Shown here piece after piece: positions 16,611 to 25,009 of a stretch of DNA of 64,000 nucleotides. Source of the DNA: Bacteroides sp. GTDB lineage: Bacteria; Bacteroidota; Bacteroidia; Bacteroidales; Muribaculaceae. Numbering within the stretch: the stretch's first letter is position 1; each line of letters begins with the position of its first letter. The stretch is taken from contig JAAVDM010000010.1 in NCBI GenBank assembly GCA_014801815.1, positions 86,760 through 150,759 of the forward strand, given 5' to 3'. The notes below the pieces were generated by a model. It had not been told where the DNA came from. It was given only the letters and a program-made list of their open reading frames with translations, and ran no database searches. The position numbers were made by a program, and so were the translations under genes.

Positions 16611-16804
16611 TAAGTAGCTCATTAAACATTGACGAACGTATAAAACGCAGATATTTTTGAGGTGATTCAGACACGGAGCGAGGGCGACTACTGAAGTATT
16701 CGACTGAGTGACAAGTACGAAGTAACCAAAAATAACAAGTTTTATGGTTCAAGATTCAAAGACTTTACCTGAAAATATATATTAAGAGCTACTTACAAAC
16801 CCTA
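16611..16804 (+). repeat. MITE-like repeat, copy 2
   Basis: Second copy of the element at 2747-2950, in the same orientation relative to the gene that follows. Ends: TAAGTAGCTCATTAA (16611-16625) against TTAAGAGCTACTTA (16782-16795). The inner blocks CGACTGAGTGACAAGT, CCAAAAATAACAAGT and TTCAAGATTCAAAGACTTT are shared. In this copy, ATG GTT at 16744 opens a 13-codon frame (MVQDSKTLPENIY) ending at the right terminal repeat; in copy 1 the same frame lacks ATG. It could be a leftover of a transposase end. No transposase is present. Confidence 0.65.
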
Positions 16805-16809
16805 TAGAA

Positions 16810-17163
16810 ATGAGTTCAGACTGGAAAGACGCATTAGCGGCCCTCAAAGGAAGTATGCCGCATGATGACACACCCGAAAGCAGTGTAAAACCCGCTACTG
16901 ATAATTCACACAGTCAGGAGGTACCTCAACAAGTACCCTTGACTGTGCTGCTTGACTGTAAGGGTCGTAAGGGCAAGACCGCTACAATAATAGAGGGCTT
17001 CGAAACTGATGATGATACAGTAGCTGAAACAGCCCGTACACTGAAACAGAAAATCGGTACCGGAGGCTCGTCACGAGGCGGCGAGATACTGCTGCAGGGC
17101 GACTGGAGAGAACGTGCCGCAACGCTGTTGCGTGATATGGGCTACAAAGTGCGTACGCGCTGA
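16810..17163 (+). CDS. yciH: SUI1/YciH-family translation initiation factor-like protein
   Basis: The 117-residue protein has a variable acidic N-terminus (1-45) and a C-terminal SUI1 fold (about 47-117): VLLDCKGRKGKTATIIEGF, then GTGGSSRGGEILLQGDW and a final helix. eIF1/YciH proteins bind the 30S P-site region and influence start-codon choice; the bacterial role is poorly defined. The start codon sits right after the right end of the MITE-like element, so that element forms its 5' leader. It is followed by a long inverted repeat. Confidence 0.88.
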   Translation: MSSDWKDALAALKGSMPHDDTPESSVKPATDNSHSQEVPQQVPLTVLLDCKGRKGKTATIIEGFETDDDTVAETARTLKQKIGTGGSSRGGEILLQGDWRERAATLLRDMGYKVRTR

Positions 17164-17169
17164 TATTTA

Positions 17170-17241
17170 GAGAGTGTCTGAATTTAACGATTTAATTTGA
17201 GATAATCCTACTTTTATTTCGTGTTAAATCCAGACACTCTC
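17170..17241. terminator. Long imperfect inverted repeat, likely terminator
   Basis: GAGAGTGTCTG (17170-17180) pairs perfectly with CAGACACTCTC (17231-17241). The pairing continues imperfectly inward (AATTTAAC-GA against TCGTGTTAAATC), with an AT-rich ~26-base loop. The outer ends resemble terminal inverted repeats, so a small MITE is an alternative. Confidence 0.6.
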
Positions 17242-17275
17242 TTAGTTTTCCATACCTAATTTTCTATACATACAG

Positions 17276-20200
17276 ATGCTCCACCTACAACGTGCCTCTG
17301 CAGGTTCCGGCAAAACATATACCCTCGCCTATACATTCATACGTGATTTTATCACTGCTTTCGACAATGGAAAGCGTGTACTGATACGTTCCGAACGTCG
17401 TCTGGCCGATTCACTGACTCACATTCTCGCTATAACCTTCACAAACAAGGCAACCAACGAGATGAAGATACGTATAGTCGAAAGTCTGGCAGCGCTGGCC
17501 GATACTTCACTACCGGCCGATAAGGTGGCGTATCTGAAGGAACTGACAAGAGAATTAAATGTCAGCCGTAAACAACTCGCCGAGACTTGTGCCAAGGCGC
17601 TCGGCATAATGCTCAACAATTATTCCGATTTACATATTTCGACTATCGACTCTTTCTTTCAGTCGGTACTGCGCACATTTGCCTACGAAACAGACCTCAA
17701 CGAATCTTATCAGGTCGAAATTGATACTGACTACGTAGACCGCGCTGCTATAGATGCAGTGCTCGAACAGGTCAACAATTCACAGGGCAGTGACCCGGAG
17801 GCGGAGTTCTGGATACGTGTGCTTATGAACCGGGGTTCGGATAAAGGCAATCAGTGGAACGTATTTCAGCGCAGCGATGCAAAACGTTCCATATATACCA
17901 GTATCCTCAACATGATGAAAGAACTCGACAGTGAGGATTTCCGTAACATAAAGGATAAACTGGATAACTATTTCGAGCAGAATCCTGACCTGCGTTCAGT
18001 TTACACAAGTCTTGAAAAACACTACAATGACATAAATGCAGAGCTGATACAGATTCGTGCAAAGGCCCGTAACGAGGCAACCGACTTACTCGACAGTCTA
18101 CCGGCTGACACACTTGGCAAACTTAAAACTTCTCTGCTCAACTCTCTCGGAGCCATAAGCGGCATAAATGATAAAGCGACTCCTGCCAAAATTAAACTCA
18201 GCGGATATAATCCGGAGAAAGGTTGGCCGCGTGTCATGGACACAAAAAAGGGAGCCCGTAAGGCGGCTGACTTGTCACAGGACAATCATATAGGCGATAT
18301 GGTACAGGTCATATATGACACTGTAGTGGAATATAACAGTCTGCTGACATCTTCATTCAGAGTTTTCTGGGATATATACCGTATCAATTTCCCATATCTC
18401 GGTCTGCTGCAGCGTGTGGGACTAAAAAAGAAAGATTTTCTTGAAGCCAACAATCTGATGCAGCTCGGTGACACTACCACCATACTGAGCCGCATAATAG
18501 GTGATGATGATACTCCTTTCATCTACGAGCGTCTCGGCACACGGCTTGAGCATTACCTCATCGACGAGTTCCAGGACACTTCCGCCATGCAGTGGCAGTT
18601 GCTGTCGCCTCTTGTACACGAAAGCCACGACAAGGGTTTCGACAATCTCATAATCGGAGATGCCAAACAAAGTATATACCGTTTCCGTAATGCCGACTAT
18701 TCACTTATTACCGATAAAGTGCCATCTGAATTCGACCCTGTAAGTGTGTATCTGAGCGGTATGGAGCTTGCGGAAAATACCAACTGGCGCTCAGAATACC
18801 GCATAGTAATGTGGAACAATGTCGTATTCAATGCTCTGGCCAACCGTCTGCAGGATCGTATAAAAAGCACAGAAGTAGACCTTATCGACATCTACCGCAA
18901 CGTGGCTCAGCCGGTATCTCCTAAAAAAGCTGATAATCCCGCCGGATACATAGAACTCAGAGTATTCAATACAATCTCTTCGGCTGACAATACTGCTGCA
19001 GATGATGCCGATAGTGACAGTGATACCATACCGACCGTACTGACACATATACCTTCGCTTATACGTTCACTGATGTCAAGCGGCTACCGACAGCGAGATA
19101 TTGCGGTGCTGGTACGTGGCAATAAGACCGGTCAGGAAGTGATAGAACAGCTGATTTCCGATAATAGTGCGCATCAGGAACTTCCCCCTATCGAGTTTAT
19201 AAGCGAACAGTCGCTGCTGGTAGGCAACTCCAAAGCCGTGCGTGTGGTTATCTCGGCTCTGGAAAGTATAGCCCGGGGTACTACGACTGCTGACAACTGT
19301 AAAACAGATGTCATGCCGCAGGCTTCAGATGAGACTGACAATACAGATGAGCAGACTGACAAAAAGAAGAATAACGAGCGTGGAGTTTCATGGCAGGAAA
19401 TAAAAGCGGACTTTGCATTATACACTCTTCAGCATCCCGAAATGACTCCGGCCAACCGACTTCAGTCTTTTCTGAATATCGAACGTACCGAGCGTCCGAC
19501 AGATGAAATTATAGCAAAGATGCAGGCAGTGGCCTTACCGGCACTTATTGAGGCTCTGATAGAAAATTTTGTCGAGCCGTCACTGCGCCGTTCGCACACG
19601 CCTTTCCTCGCCGCTCTTCAGGATATGGTCACCGACTATTGCCAGCGCTTCCCTGCCGACATCACCTCATTTCTCGGATGGTGGAATAAGGAAGGCTCCC
19701 GAAAGTCCATCTCCTCGCCTGACGGCGTTGATGCCGTGCAGATAATGACGTTGCACAAGGCTAAAGGTCTTGAGTTTCCTTGTGTCATAATGCCTGAACC
19801 GGAAATAGCTCTATCCATGCGTCCAAATTCCGGCACTGTGTGGCTTCAGCCTCTCAATATTCACCTTGATGGTATCAAACTTCCTCCCCGTCTTCCGGTT
19901 ACGATAAACAGATCTCTCACAGACGTAGATACATCAGGTATTTATGACCGTCTTTGTGACCTCACAGTACTCGATGCCATTAACATGGGTTACGTGGCAT
20001 TCACACGTGCTGTCAGAGAACTCTATATACTCGCGGCCTGCGACTATAAGATTAACGATGGCACACTCAAGAAAAGCACCTCAGGGAAAAACGCTTCGTC
20101 GCTCGCCAGATACCTTATTGATATTTGTGACAATTTCGATACCTGTATTAATGAACTACAAGAAGCTACCGGACTCAAGGCTGACCTCTCGCTTGAAATT

Positions 20201-20935
20201 ACTGACGAAGGAACAGTCGCTGCCGGTATGACCGACAGCGAGGGCAATAACGTGCCTGCAATAAGAACGTACCGTTTCGGTGAACAGACTTCCCCGGCGA
20301 TTCCGGAAAAGAACGTCGGTAACAACGAGAATAAAGACGAAGATAAGAATAAAAAAGAAAATCTCCCGATAGAAGATTATCGTGTCAACAGTGAGCCGGT
20401 TGTGTTGCAGTACAGTGAGCCGAAAGTAAGTGTCACCGACAATGCAGATAATCCGGATGCTGACTCCGACCCGCGTTCTCTCGGCAACCTGATGCATACT
20501 GTAATGGCTGAAATCATACGTGCAGAAGACCTCGACACAGCTTTACGCCGCCTCAAAGTCAAGGGGCTTATTGACAGCCGTAACGTTACCCATGTCCGCG
20601 AGATACTGAGCGCAGCTATAGAGCGTGCTCCTATCGAATGGTTTGACGGTTCTATGCGTGTCATGAACGAACGCCCGCTAATCACAGGTGGTCGTCCGGA
20701 ATACCGCCCCGACCGTATCATGGTTACTTCTGACCACCGCTGCATTGTGGTCGATTACAAATTCGGCTTACCCGGCGGTGCTTCCGATGCCACTCTGCAG
20801 TCATACCGTAATCAGGTCACCCGATACGCCCGTCTGCTCGCCTCGACCGGCCTCTACTCTACCGTTGAAGCGTGGCTCTGGCACGTTCCTTACTCCGACC
20901 CGGTCAGCATTCCCCTAAAGTCCAACCGAAGGTAA
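17276..20935 (+). CDS. UvrD/RecB-family helicase-nuclease (AddA-like)
   Basis: This 1219-residue protein is an exonuclease V beta / AddA-type enzyme for double-strand-break processing. Superfamily I helicase motifs are seen in order: Walker A ASAGSGKT (residues 7-14), motif Ia region AITFTNKATNEM, motif II DEFQDTS (about 427), motif III GDAKQSIYRFR (about 460), motif V TLHKAKGLEFP (about 824) and motif VI VAFTRAVREL (about 905). The C-terminal RecB-like nuclease domain (about 1060-1219) contains the LGNLMH segment and VVDYKFG, the expected PD-(D/E)xK core. AddA normally works with AddB, which is not found on either side here. A low-complexity D/N/K/E insert lies at about 1020-1040. Confidence 0.92.
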   Translation: MLHLQRASAGSGKTYTLAYTFIRDFITAFDNGKRVLIRSERRLADSLTHILAITFTNKATNEMKIRIVESLAALADTSLPADKVAYLKELTRELNVSRKQLAETCAKALGIMLNNYSDLHISTIDSFFQSVLRTFAYETDLNESYQVEIDTDYVDRAAIDAVLEQVNNSQGSDPEAEFWIRVLMNRGSDKGNQWNVFQRSDAKRSIYTSILNMMKELDSEDFRNIKDKLDNYFEQNPDLRSVYTSLEKHYNDINAELIQIRAKARNEATDLLDSLPADTLGKLKTSLLNSLGAISGINDKATPAKIKLSGYNPEKGWPRVMDTKKGARKAADLSQDNHIGDMVQVIYDTVVEYNSLLTSSFRVFWDIYRINFPYLGLLQRVGLKKKDFLEANNLMQLGDTTTILSRIIGDDDTPFIYERLGTRLEHYLIDEFQDTSAMQWQLLSPLVHESHDKGFDNLIIGDAKQSIYRFRNADYSLITDKVPSEFDPVSVYLSGMELAENTNWRSEYRIVMWNNVVFNALANRLQDRIKSTEVDLIDIYRNVAQPVSPKKADNPAGYIELRVFNTISSADNTAADDADSDSDTIPTVLTHIPSLIRSLMSSGYRQRDIAVLVRGNKTGQEVIEQLISDNSAHQELPPIEFISEQSLLVGNSKAVRVVISALESIARGTTTADNCKTDVMPQASDETDNTDEQTDKKKNNERGVSWQEIKADFALYTLQHPEMTPANRLQSFLNIERTERPTDEIIAKMQAVALPALIEALIENFVEPSLRRSHTPFLAALQDMVTDYCQRFPADITSFLGWWNKEGSRKSISSPDGVDAVQIMTLHKAKGLEFPCVIMPEPEIALSMRPNSGTVWLQPLNIHLDGIKLPPRLPVTINRSLTDVDTSGIYDRLCDLTVLDAINMGYVAFTRAVRELYILAACDYKINDGTLKKSTSGKNASSLARYLIDICDNFDTCINELQEATGLKADLSLEITDEGTVAAGMTDSEGNNVPAIRTYRFGEQTSPAIPEKNVGNNENKDEDKNKKENLPIEDYRVNSEPVVLQYSEPKVSVTDNADNPDADSDPRSLGNLMHTVMAEIIRAEDLDTALRRLKVKGLIDSRNVTHVREILSAAIERAPIEWFDGSMRVMNERPLITGGRPEYRPDRIMVTSDHRCIVVDYKFGLPGGASDATLQSYRNQVTRYARLLASTGLYSTVEAWLWHVPYSDPVSIPLKSNRR

Positions 20936-20956
20936 CAAGTAGCACTTAATAGCAAC

Positions 20957-21006
20957 GCTCTACGACACTTTTCCGAACTATGTTCGGGATTGAATAATTT
21001 GTAGAG
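20957..21006 (+). terminator. Weak hairpin after the AddA-like gene
   Basis: GCTCTAC (20957-20963) can pair with GTAGAG (21001-21006), and CCGAAC-tat-GTTCGG (20973-20987) forms an inner hairpin. There is no U-tract, so termination is uncertain. Confidence 0.3.
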
Positions 21007-21018
21007 TAAGCTGCGGAA

Positions 21019-21050
21019 TTTGGCTGACTTTAGAAGATTTTGTAAATTTG
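21019..21050 (+). promoter_or_regulatory. gldE promoter
   Basis: TTTG (21019-21022), 20-bp spacer, TAAATTTG (21043-21050). It is downstream of the first in-frame ATG (21020), which rules that codon out as the start of gldE on this transcript. Confidence 0.7.
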
Positions 21051-21079
21051 CAGATGTAAAACCAACACCAAAATCCAAC

Positions 21080-22444
21080 TTGGACATAGACCCTTTACCG
21101 GCAACGCCCTGTGCGGGCTTGCTAAATATTATACTGACTTCAATGGTCAGTTTTCAGGCTCCGCCGTCGTGGGCGGCGTGGAGTGTAATTGTCGCTATAG
21201 CTTGCTTCTGCCTGCTGGCATCCGCTTTCATGTCAGGAAGCGAGATAGCCTACTTCGGCCTTACTCCGGCCGACATTGACGAGTTGAGCGAATGTGATGA
21301 ACCCGGGGCAAAGAAAGCCTACGCAATGCTGCGTCACAGCGAACAACTGCTTGCCACCGTACTTGTAGGCAACAATCTGGTAAACATCACTATGGTTGTG
21401 CTGCTGACTTTCGCTATTAACCAGACTGTTTCGTTCGACAGTCCTGTGGCCGACTTTCTGGTACAGACCGTATTCCTGACTTTTCTTCTGTTGCTGTTCG
21501 GAGAAATTTTTCCGAAATTAGTGGCACGCGGTAACGCCCGCCGCTGGATTAATGCCACAGTGGGCATCATGCACACAATCTATACCACTCTTTCACCGCT
21601 GACACGCCTTATGGTGCGCTCAACAACTATAGTCACTCGTCTGGTAGCCAAAAAACAGGAGAATATCTCAACCGACCAACTTGAAGCGGCTCTTGAAATT
21701 TCAGACCTTAAAGAGGGACAGGATAAAGATATGCTCGAAGGCATACTGTCATTCGGAGAGAAGGAAGTCAGTGACATAATGATTTCCCGTGTCGATGTGA
21801 CGGCTATTGAATATCATGATTCATGGGAACAGGTTATGCACATCATATTGGAAACAGGCTATTCACGCATACCGGTCTACGACACGTCGCAGGATAAAAT
21901 CGAAGGTATCTTGTACAGTAAGGACCTCCTGCCCTACCTCGGACGCCGTGACTCCGGATTTGAGTGGCAGAAACTGCTGCGTAAAGCCTATTTCGTGCCC
22001 GGCAGCCGTATGATAGATGATCTGCTTGAAGATTTCCGCAAACGTAAGATGCACATTGCCATAGTCATAGATGAATATGGCGGAACTGAGGGTATCGTCA
22101 CTATGGAAGACATTATCGAGGAGATAGTAGGCGAAATAGACGATGAATATGATGATACCAAAGCACTCTATCGCCGTATCGGGCCTGACACGTACATTTT
22201 TGAAGCCCGTATACCTCTGGGAGACTTCTGCGATGCATTAGGTATCAGCGAGGAGAGTCTGGGTCATGTAGGCGAGGCCGAAACCCTGGCAGGTCTGCTG
22301 CTTGAGGTCAAGGGCGACTTCCCAACTCTCAAAGAGGAGATCGAGTGCGGACCGTGTCTATGTCAGGTGGTCAAAATGGAACGTCACCGCATAGTCAAGG
22401 TCAAAGTCACATTAACTCATAAAAAGGAAAACGATGGAGACTGA
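21080..22444 (+). CDS. gldE: GldE-type hemolysin/CorC-family CBS membrane protein
   Basis: The 454-residue protein has a CNNM/DUF21 membrane domain (four hydrophobic segments within about 22-180), two CBS domains (about 215-340; MISRVDVTAIE and IVIDEYGGTEGIVTMEDI) and a C-terminal CorC_HlyC domain (about 360-450). It is related to Mg/Co efflux proteins; in gliding Bacteroidota GldE supports motility, but it also occurs in non-gliders. Two starts remain after the promoter: TTG 21080 (giving an N-terminus LDIDPLPAT similar to the DPxP start of other GldE proteins) and ATG 21143. I favour TTG on homology, with moderate confidence. Its stop overlaps the next gene by 11 bp. Confidence 0.85.
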   Translation: MDIDPLPATPCAGLLNIILTSMVSFQAPPSWAAWSVIVAIACFCLLASAFMSGSEIAYFGLTPADIDELSECDEPGAKKAYAMLRHSEQLLATVLVGNNLVNITMVVLLTFAINQTVSFDSPVADFLVQTVFLTFLLLLFGEIFPKLVARGNARRWINATVGIMHTIYTTLSPLTRLMVRSTTIVTRLVAKKQENISTDQLEAALEISDLKEGQDKDMLEGILSFGEKEVSDIMISRVDVTAIEYHDSWEQVMHIILETGYSRIPVYDTSQDKIEGILYSKDLLPYLGRRDSGFEWQKLLRKAYFVPGSRMIDDLLEDFRKRKMHIAIVIDEYGGTEGIVTMEDIIEEIVGEIDDEYDDTKALYRRIGPDTYIFEARIPLGDFCDALGISEESLGHVGEAETLAGLLLEVKGDFPTLKEEIECGPCLCQVVKMERHRIVKVKVTLTHKKENDGD

Positions 22445-23078
22445 ATTCATATACTGGCGCCACCCGACACCAGTCGGTATCAAGGTAGAGGAAGTGAGCG
22501 GCTGCGAACAGAAACACGGTGAAGTATGGCGCACGATGGCCATGCAGATATATTGTGAGAACGGCCGTGACGGCTACCGCGAGGTCGGGCATCTGCCTAA
22601 CGGCGCACCACTGCTTCATAACGAGGAAACACGCATTTCTATCACACACACCGGTCATCTGCTGGTAGTGGCGTCATTACCGAAAACCCCGGAAGCCAAC
22701 CTCTCGGAGTTCAGCGTGCGGACAGCTATGGGAGTTGATGCCGAACACTGTGACCGCAGCCAGGTGCTCAAAGTCCGTGAACGCTTCCTGTCGCCCCAAG
22801 AACTAACTATGATTGCACCCGACGATGTCGCGGCCAACGTTATCGCCTGGACTGCTAAAGAAGCTCTCTATAAAGCTGCCTTTGTGCCCGGTATTGACAT
22901 CCGCGAAGGTCTGCGTCTGCTGAAACTGCCGACTCGCGAAGACCCTGCGGGCCTTGCTGAGATAGTACGTTCTCCGGAAGAGGCACCCCACCCTATGGAA
23001 CTGTACACTTATACTTCTGAGAACTGTTTCGTCACTATCGCTTACAGCCCTATGTGTGCAAAATACAGCCGCCGTTAA
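22434..23078 (+). CDS. 4'-phosphopantetheinyl transferase superfamily protein
   Basis: A 214-residue Sfp/AcpS-superfamily enzyme that would load a phosphopantetheine arm on carrier proteins. Motifs seen are GVDAEHCDRSQV (about 101-112, Mg-binding D/E) and WTAKEALYKA (about 140-149, the W-x-x-K-E-A motif). Its start overlaps the end of gldE, so translation is coupled; a GldE-PPTase pair recurs in Bacteroidota. It is followed by a clear terminator. Confidence 0.88.
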   Translation: METEFIYWRHPTPVGIKVEEVSGCEQKHGEVWRTMAMQIYCENGRDGYREVGHLPNGAPLLHNEETRISITHTGHLLVVASLPKTPEANLSEFSVRTAMGVDAEHCDRSQVLKVRERFLSPQELTMIAPDDVAANVIAWTAKEALYKAAFVPGIDIREGLRLLKLPTREDPAGLAEIVRSPEEAPHPMELYTYTSENCFVTIAYSPMCAKYSRR

Positions 23079-23100
23079 ACCCTTAAAGATATTTCTGTCG

Positions 23101-23133
23101 AGAGCACGTATGTATTTTACGTGCTCTATTTTT
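23101..23133 (+). terminator. Intrinsic terminator after the PPTase gene
   Basis: AGAGCACGTA (23101-23110) pairs with TACGTGCTCT (23118-23127), followed by ATTTTTATTTAT. A good rho-independent terminator. Confidence 0.8.
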
Positions 23134-23230
23134 ATTTATATTTCTGCTTTTGACCATAATCCATTTCATATACATGTAAAGTAAGAAGAGGGGAAAGATA
23201 AATTACCGTAAGTATCAATAAATGTACTTA

Positions 23231-23261
23231 TTGGATATTAAGGAAATTATTGCTATGTTTG
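23231..23261 (+). promoter_or_regulatory. Promoter of the AAA-ATPase/nuclease gene
   Basis: TTGG (23231-23234), 19-bp spacer, TATGTTTG (23254-23261). The ATG follows 18 bp after the -7 element, so the leader is only about 10-14 nt. Confidence 0.6.
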
Positions 23262-23278
23262 CATCAAAATAGACAGAT

Positions 23279-24859
23279 ATGGGAATGGAAAGGACCGGAA
23301 AAATATATGCGATTGGTGAGCAGTCATTCCCGTCATTACGTGATGCCGGGGCTCTTTATGTTGACAAGACAATATACATCTATAAACTTGTGTCGTCAAA
23401 GAGTAAGTACTATTTTCTTGCCAGACCGAGGCGGTTTGGCAAGAGCCTGTTTCTTTCAACCCTCAAAAGTTTTTTCGAGGGTAAGAGGGGGCTCTTCAAG
23501 GAACTTTATATTGACTTTACCGATTGGAAATGGGAGAAATATCCTGTGTTGAGACTCGATCTTAATAAGGAACGTTATGCCGAAGTTAATAAACTTGAAG
23601 ATGTTTTGGACAAGGTATTCACCCAATGGGAGAAAAAATATAGTGTAGATACAATCTATACTAATTACACCCAAAGATTTGAGGCAATTATCGAGGCAGC
23701 CCATAGAATCACGGGCAAACAGGTGGTAATCCTTGTCGACGAATACGACAAGCCGCTTGTCAGTAATCTTAACAACGAAGACAACTTCAGGCATTACCGT
23801 GCTAAATTGGCTGCACTCTACTCCAATTTCAAGAGTTGTGCAGACCATATACGCTTCGTGTTTCTGACAGGGGTGAGTCGGTTCAGTAAGTTGAGTGTAT
23901 TTTCTGACATTAATAATCTTAGGGACATCTCTTTTGAGAATGAGTACGCCGATATTTGCGGTATATCGGAAAAGGAATTGAAAGATAATTTCAGTCAGGG
24001 TATTGCAGAACTATCTGAAAAAAACGGCTGGGATTATGATGAGACAATAAAAAGACTCAAAGAAAATTACGACGGATACAGGTTTGCCGAAAACGGCTCT
24101 GATATGTATAATCCTTGGTCAGTACTCAACGCTATGGAAGATGAGAAAATTGCCAACTACTGGAACCGTACCGGTTTACCTACCCTTATCGTAGAGTCAC
24201 TTAAACGAATAGATACCGACCTTGAACAGTTTCTGAATACAGAATGTACACTCAATGAGCTTATGGGGCTTGACCTCCAGTCACCACGTCCCGTCGCACT
24301 TCTTTATCAAACCGGTTATCTGACTATCAAAAGTTATGACCCGTTTCTTGAGGAATATACTCTCGGTGTACCCAATAAGGAGGTTAAAGAAGGTCTTTTC
24401 AGTATGTTGCTTCCGGAGTATGTTAAGGTGACCAATCAAGACAGTCATGTTTACATCAATCGGTTTATTAAAGACCTGTTATATAGACGGCCTGAACAAT
24501 TTATGGAACGGTTACGCAGTTTCTTTGCCGCCATACCATACGACATGGAGATGGAAAATGAGCGTAATTTTCATAATGCCTTGTATGTATTCATGACTCT
24601 GTTGGGTATGAAAGTCCATGCTGAACTGAAAATATCATCAGGGAGAATTGATATTCTCTGTGAAACAGACCGATATATCTATGTTATTGAGTTGAAATAT
24701 GATGGATCCGCACATAAGGCACTTGATCAGATTGAACACAAGGGTTATACGATTCCTTTTGAAACTGATAGCAGAAAAGTCATTTGCATCGGTGCGTCCT
24801 ATTCCTCAAAGGAACGACGTATCACCGACTGGCTTATAAAGCTATCACCTTCCATTTAA
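23279..24859 (+). CDS. AAA-ATPase-like / PD-(D/E)xK nuclease fusion (pfam09820 + pfam08011 type)
   Basis: This 526-residue protein has an N-terminal P-loop domain with ARPRRFGKSLF (K55, S56) as a divergent Walker A and VVILVDEYDKPL (D154-E155) as Walker B. The C-terminal domain (about 430-526) has a nuclease core: KISSGRIDILCE followed by YVIELKYDG, the D-x(n)-ExK pattern. Proteins of this architecture occur in many copies per genome in gut Bacteroidota, are often gained and lost, and have no settled function (a defence or mobile role is suspected). The gene is visibly more AT-rich than its neighbours and is bounded by terminators on both sides, suggesting an acquired unit. Confidence 0.88.
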   Translation: MGMERTGKIYAIGEQSFPSLRDAGALYVDKTIYIYKLVSSKSKYYFLARPRRFGKSLFLSTLKSFFEGKRGLFKELYIDFTDWKWEKYPVLRLDLNKERYAEVNKLEDVLDKVFTQWEKKYSVDTIYTNYTQRFEAIIEAAHRITGKQVVILVDEYDKPLVSNLNNEDNFRHYRAKLAALYSNFKSCADHIRFVFLTGVSRFSKLSVFSDINNLRDISFENEYADICGISEKELKDNFSQGIAELSEKNGWDYDETIKRLKENYDGYRFAENGSDMYNPWSVLNAMEDEKIANYWNRTGLPTLIVESLKRIDTDLEQFLNTECTLNELMGLDLQSPRPVALLYQTGYLTIKSYDPFLEEYTLGVPNKEVKEGLFSMLLPEYVKVTNQDSHVYINRFIKDLLYRRPEQFMERLRSFFAAIPYDMEMENERNFHNALYVFMTLLGMKVHAELKISSGRIDILCETDRYIYVIELKYDGSAHKALDQIEHKGYTIPFETDSRKVICIGASYSSKERRITDWLIKLSPSI

Positions 24860-24907
24860 GTAAAAACTTTCTTCATCAGACTATATTCCTCATAAAGAGT
24901 GTATAAT

Positions 24908-24965
24908 AAATGGACTGCATCCCAAAAGTTAGACATAAAACTTTTGGGATGCAGTCCATTTATTT
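24908..24965. terminator. 25-bp perfect palindromic hairpin resembling fused IS3-type ends
   Basis: Arms 24908-24932 and 24941-24965 are perfect complements around an 8-base loop (AGACATAA). It lies between convergent genes and likely terminates both. The core TGGACTGCATCCCAAAAGTT / AACTTTTGGGATGCAGTCCA begins with TG and ends with CA, and resembles the terminal repeats of IS3-family elements from memory. Confidence 0.75.
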
Positions 24966-25009
24966 AATTATTTCACAGAGCCTTATCTTAACTGAAAGGC
25001 AGAGTCATA

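Noticed and set aside
23253-23552. Small alternative frames at the start of the AAA-ATPase gene
   Set aside because: They overlap the intact 526-residue frame that has Walker and nuclease motifs.
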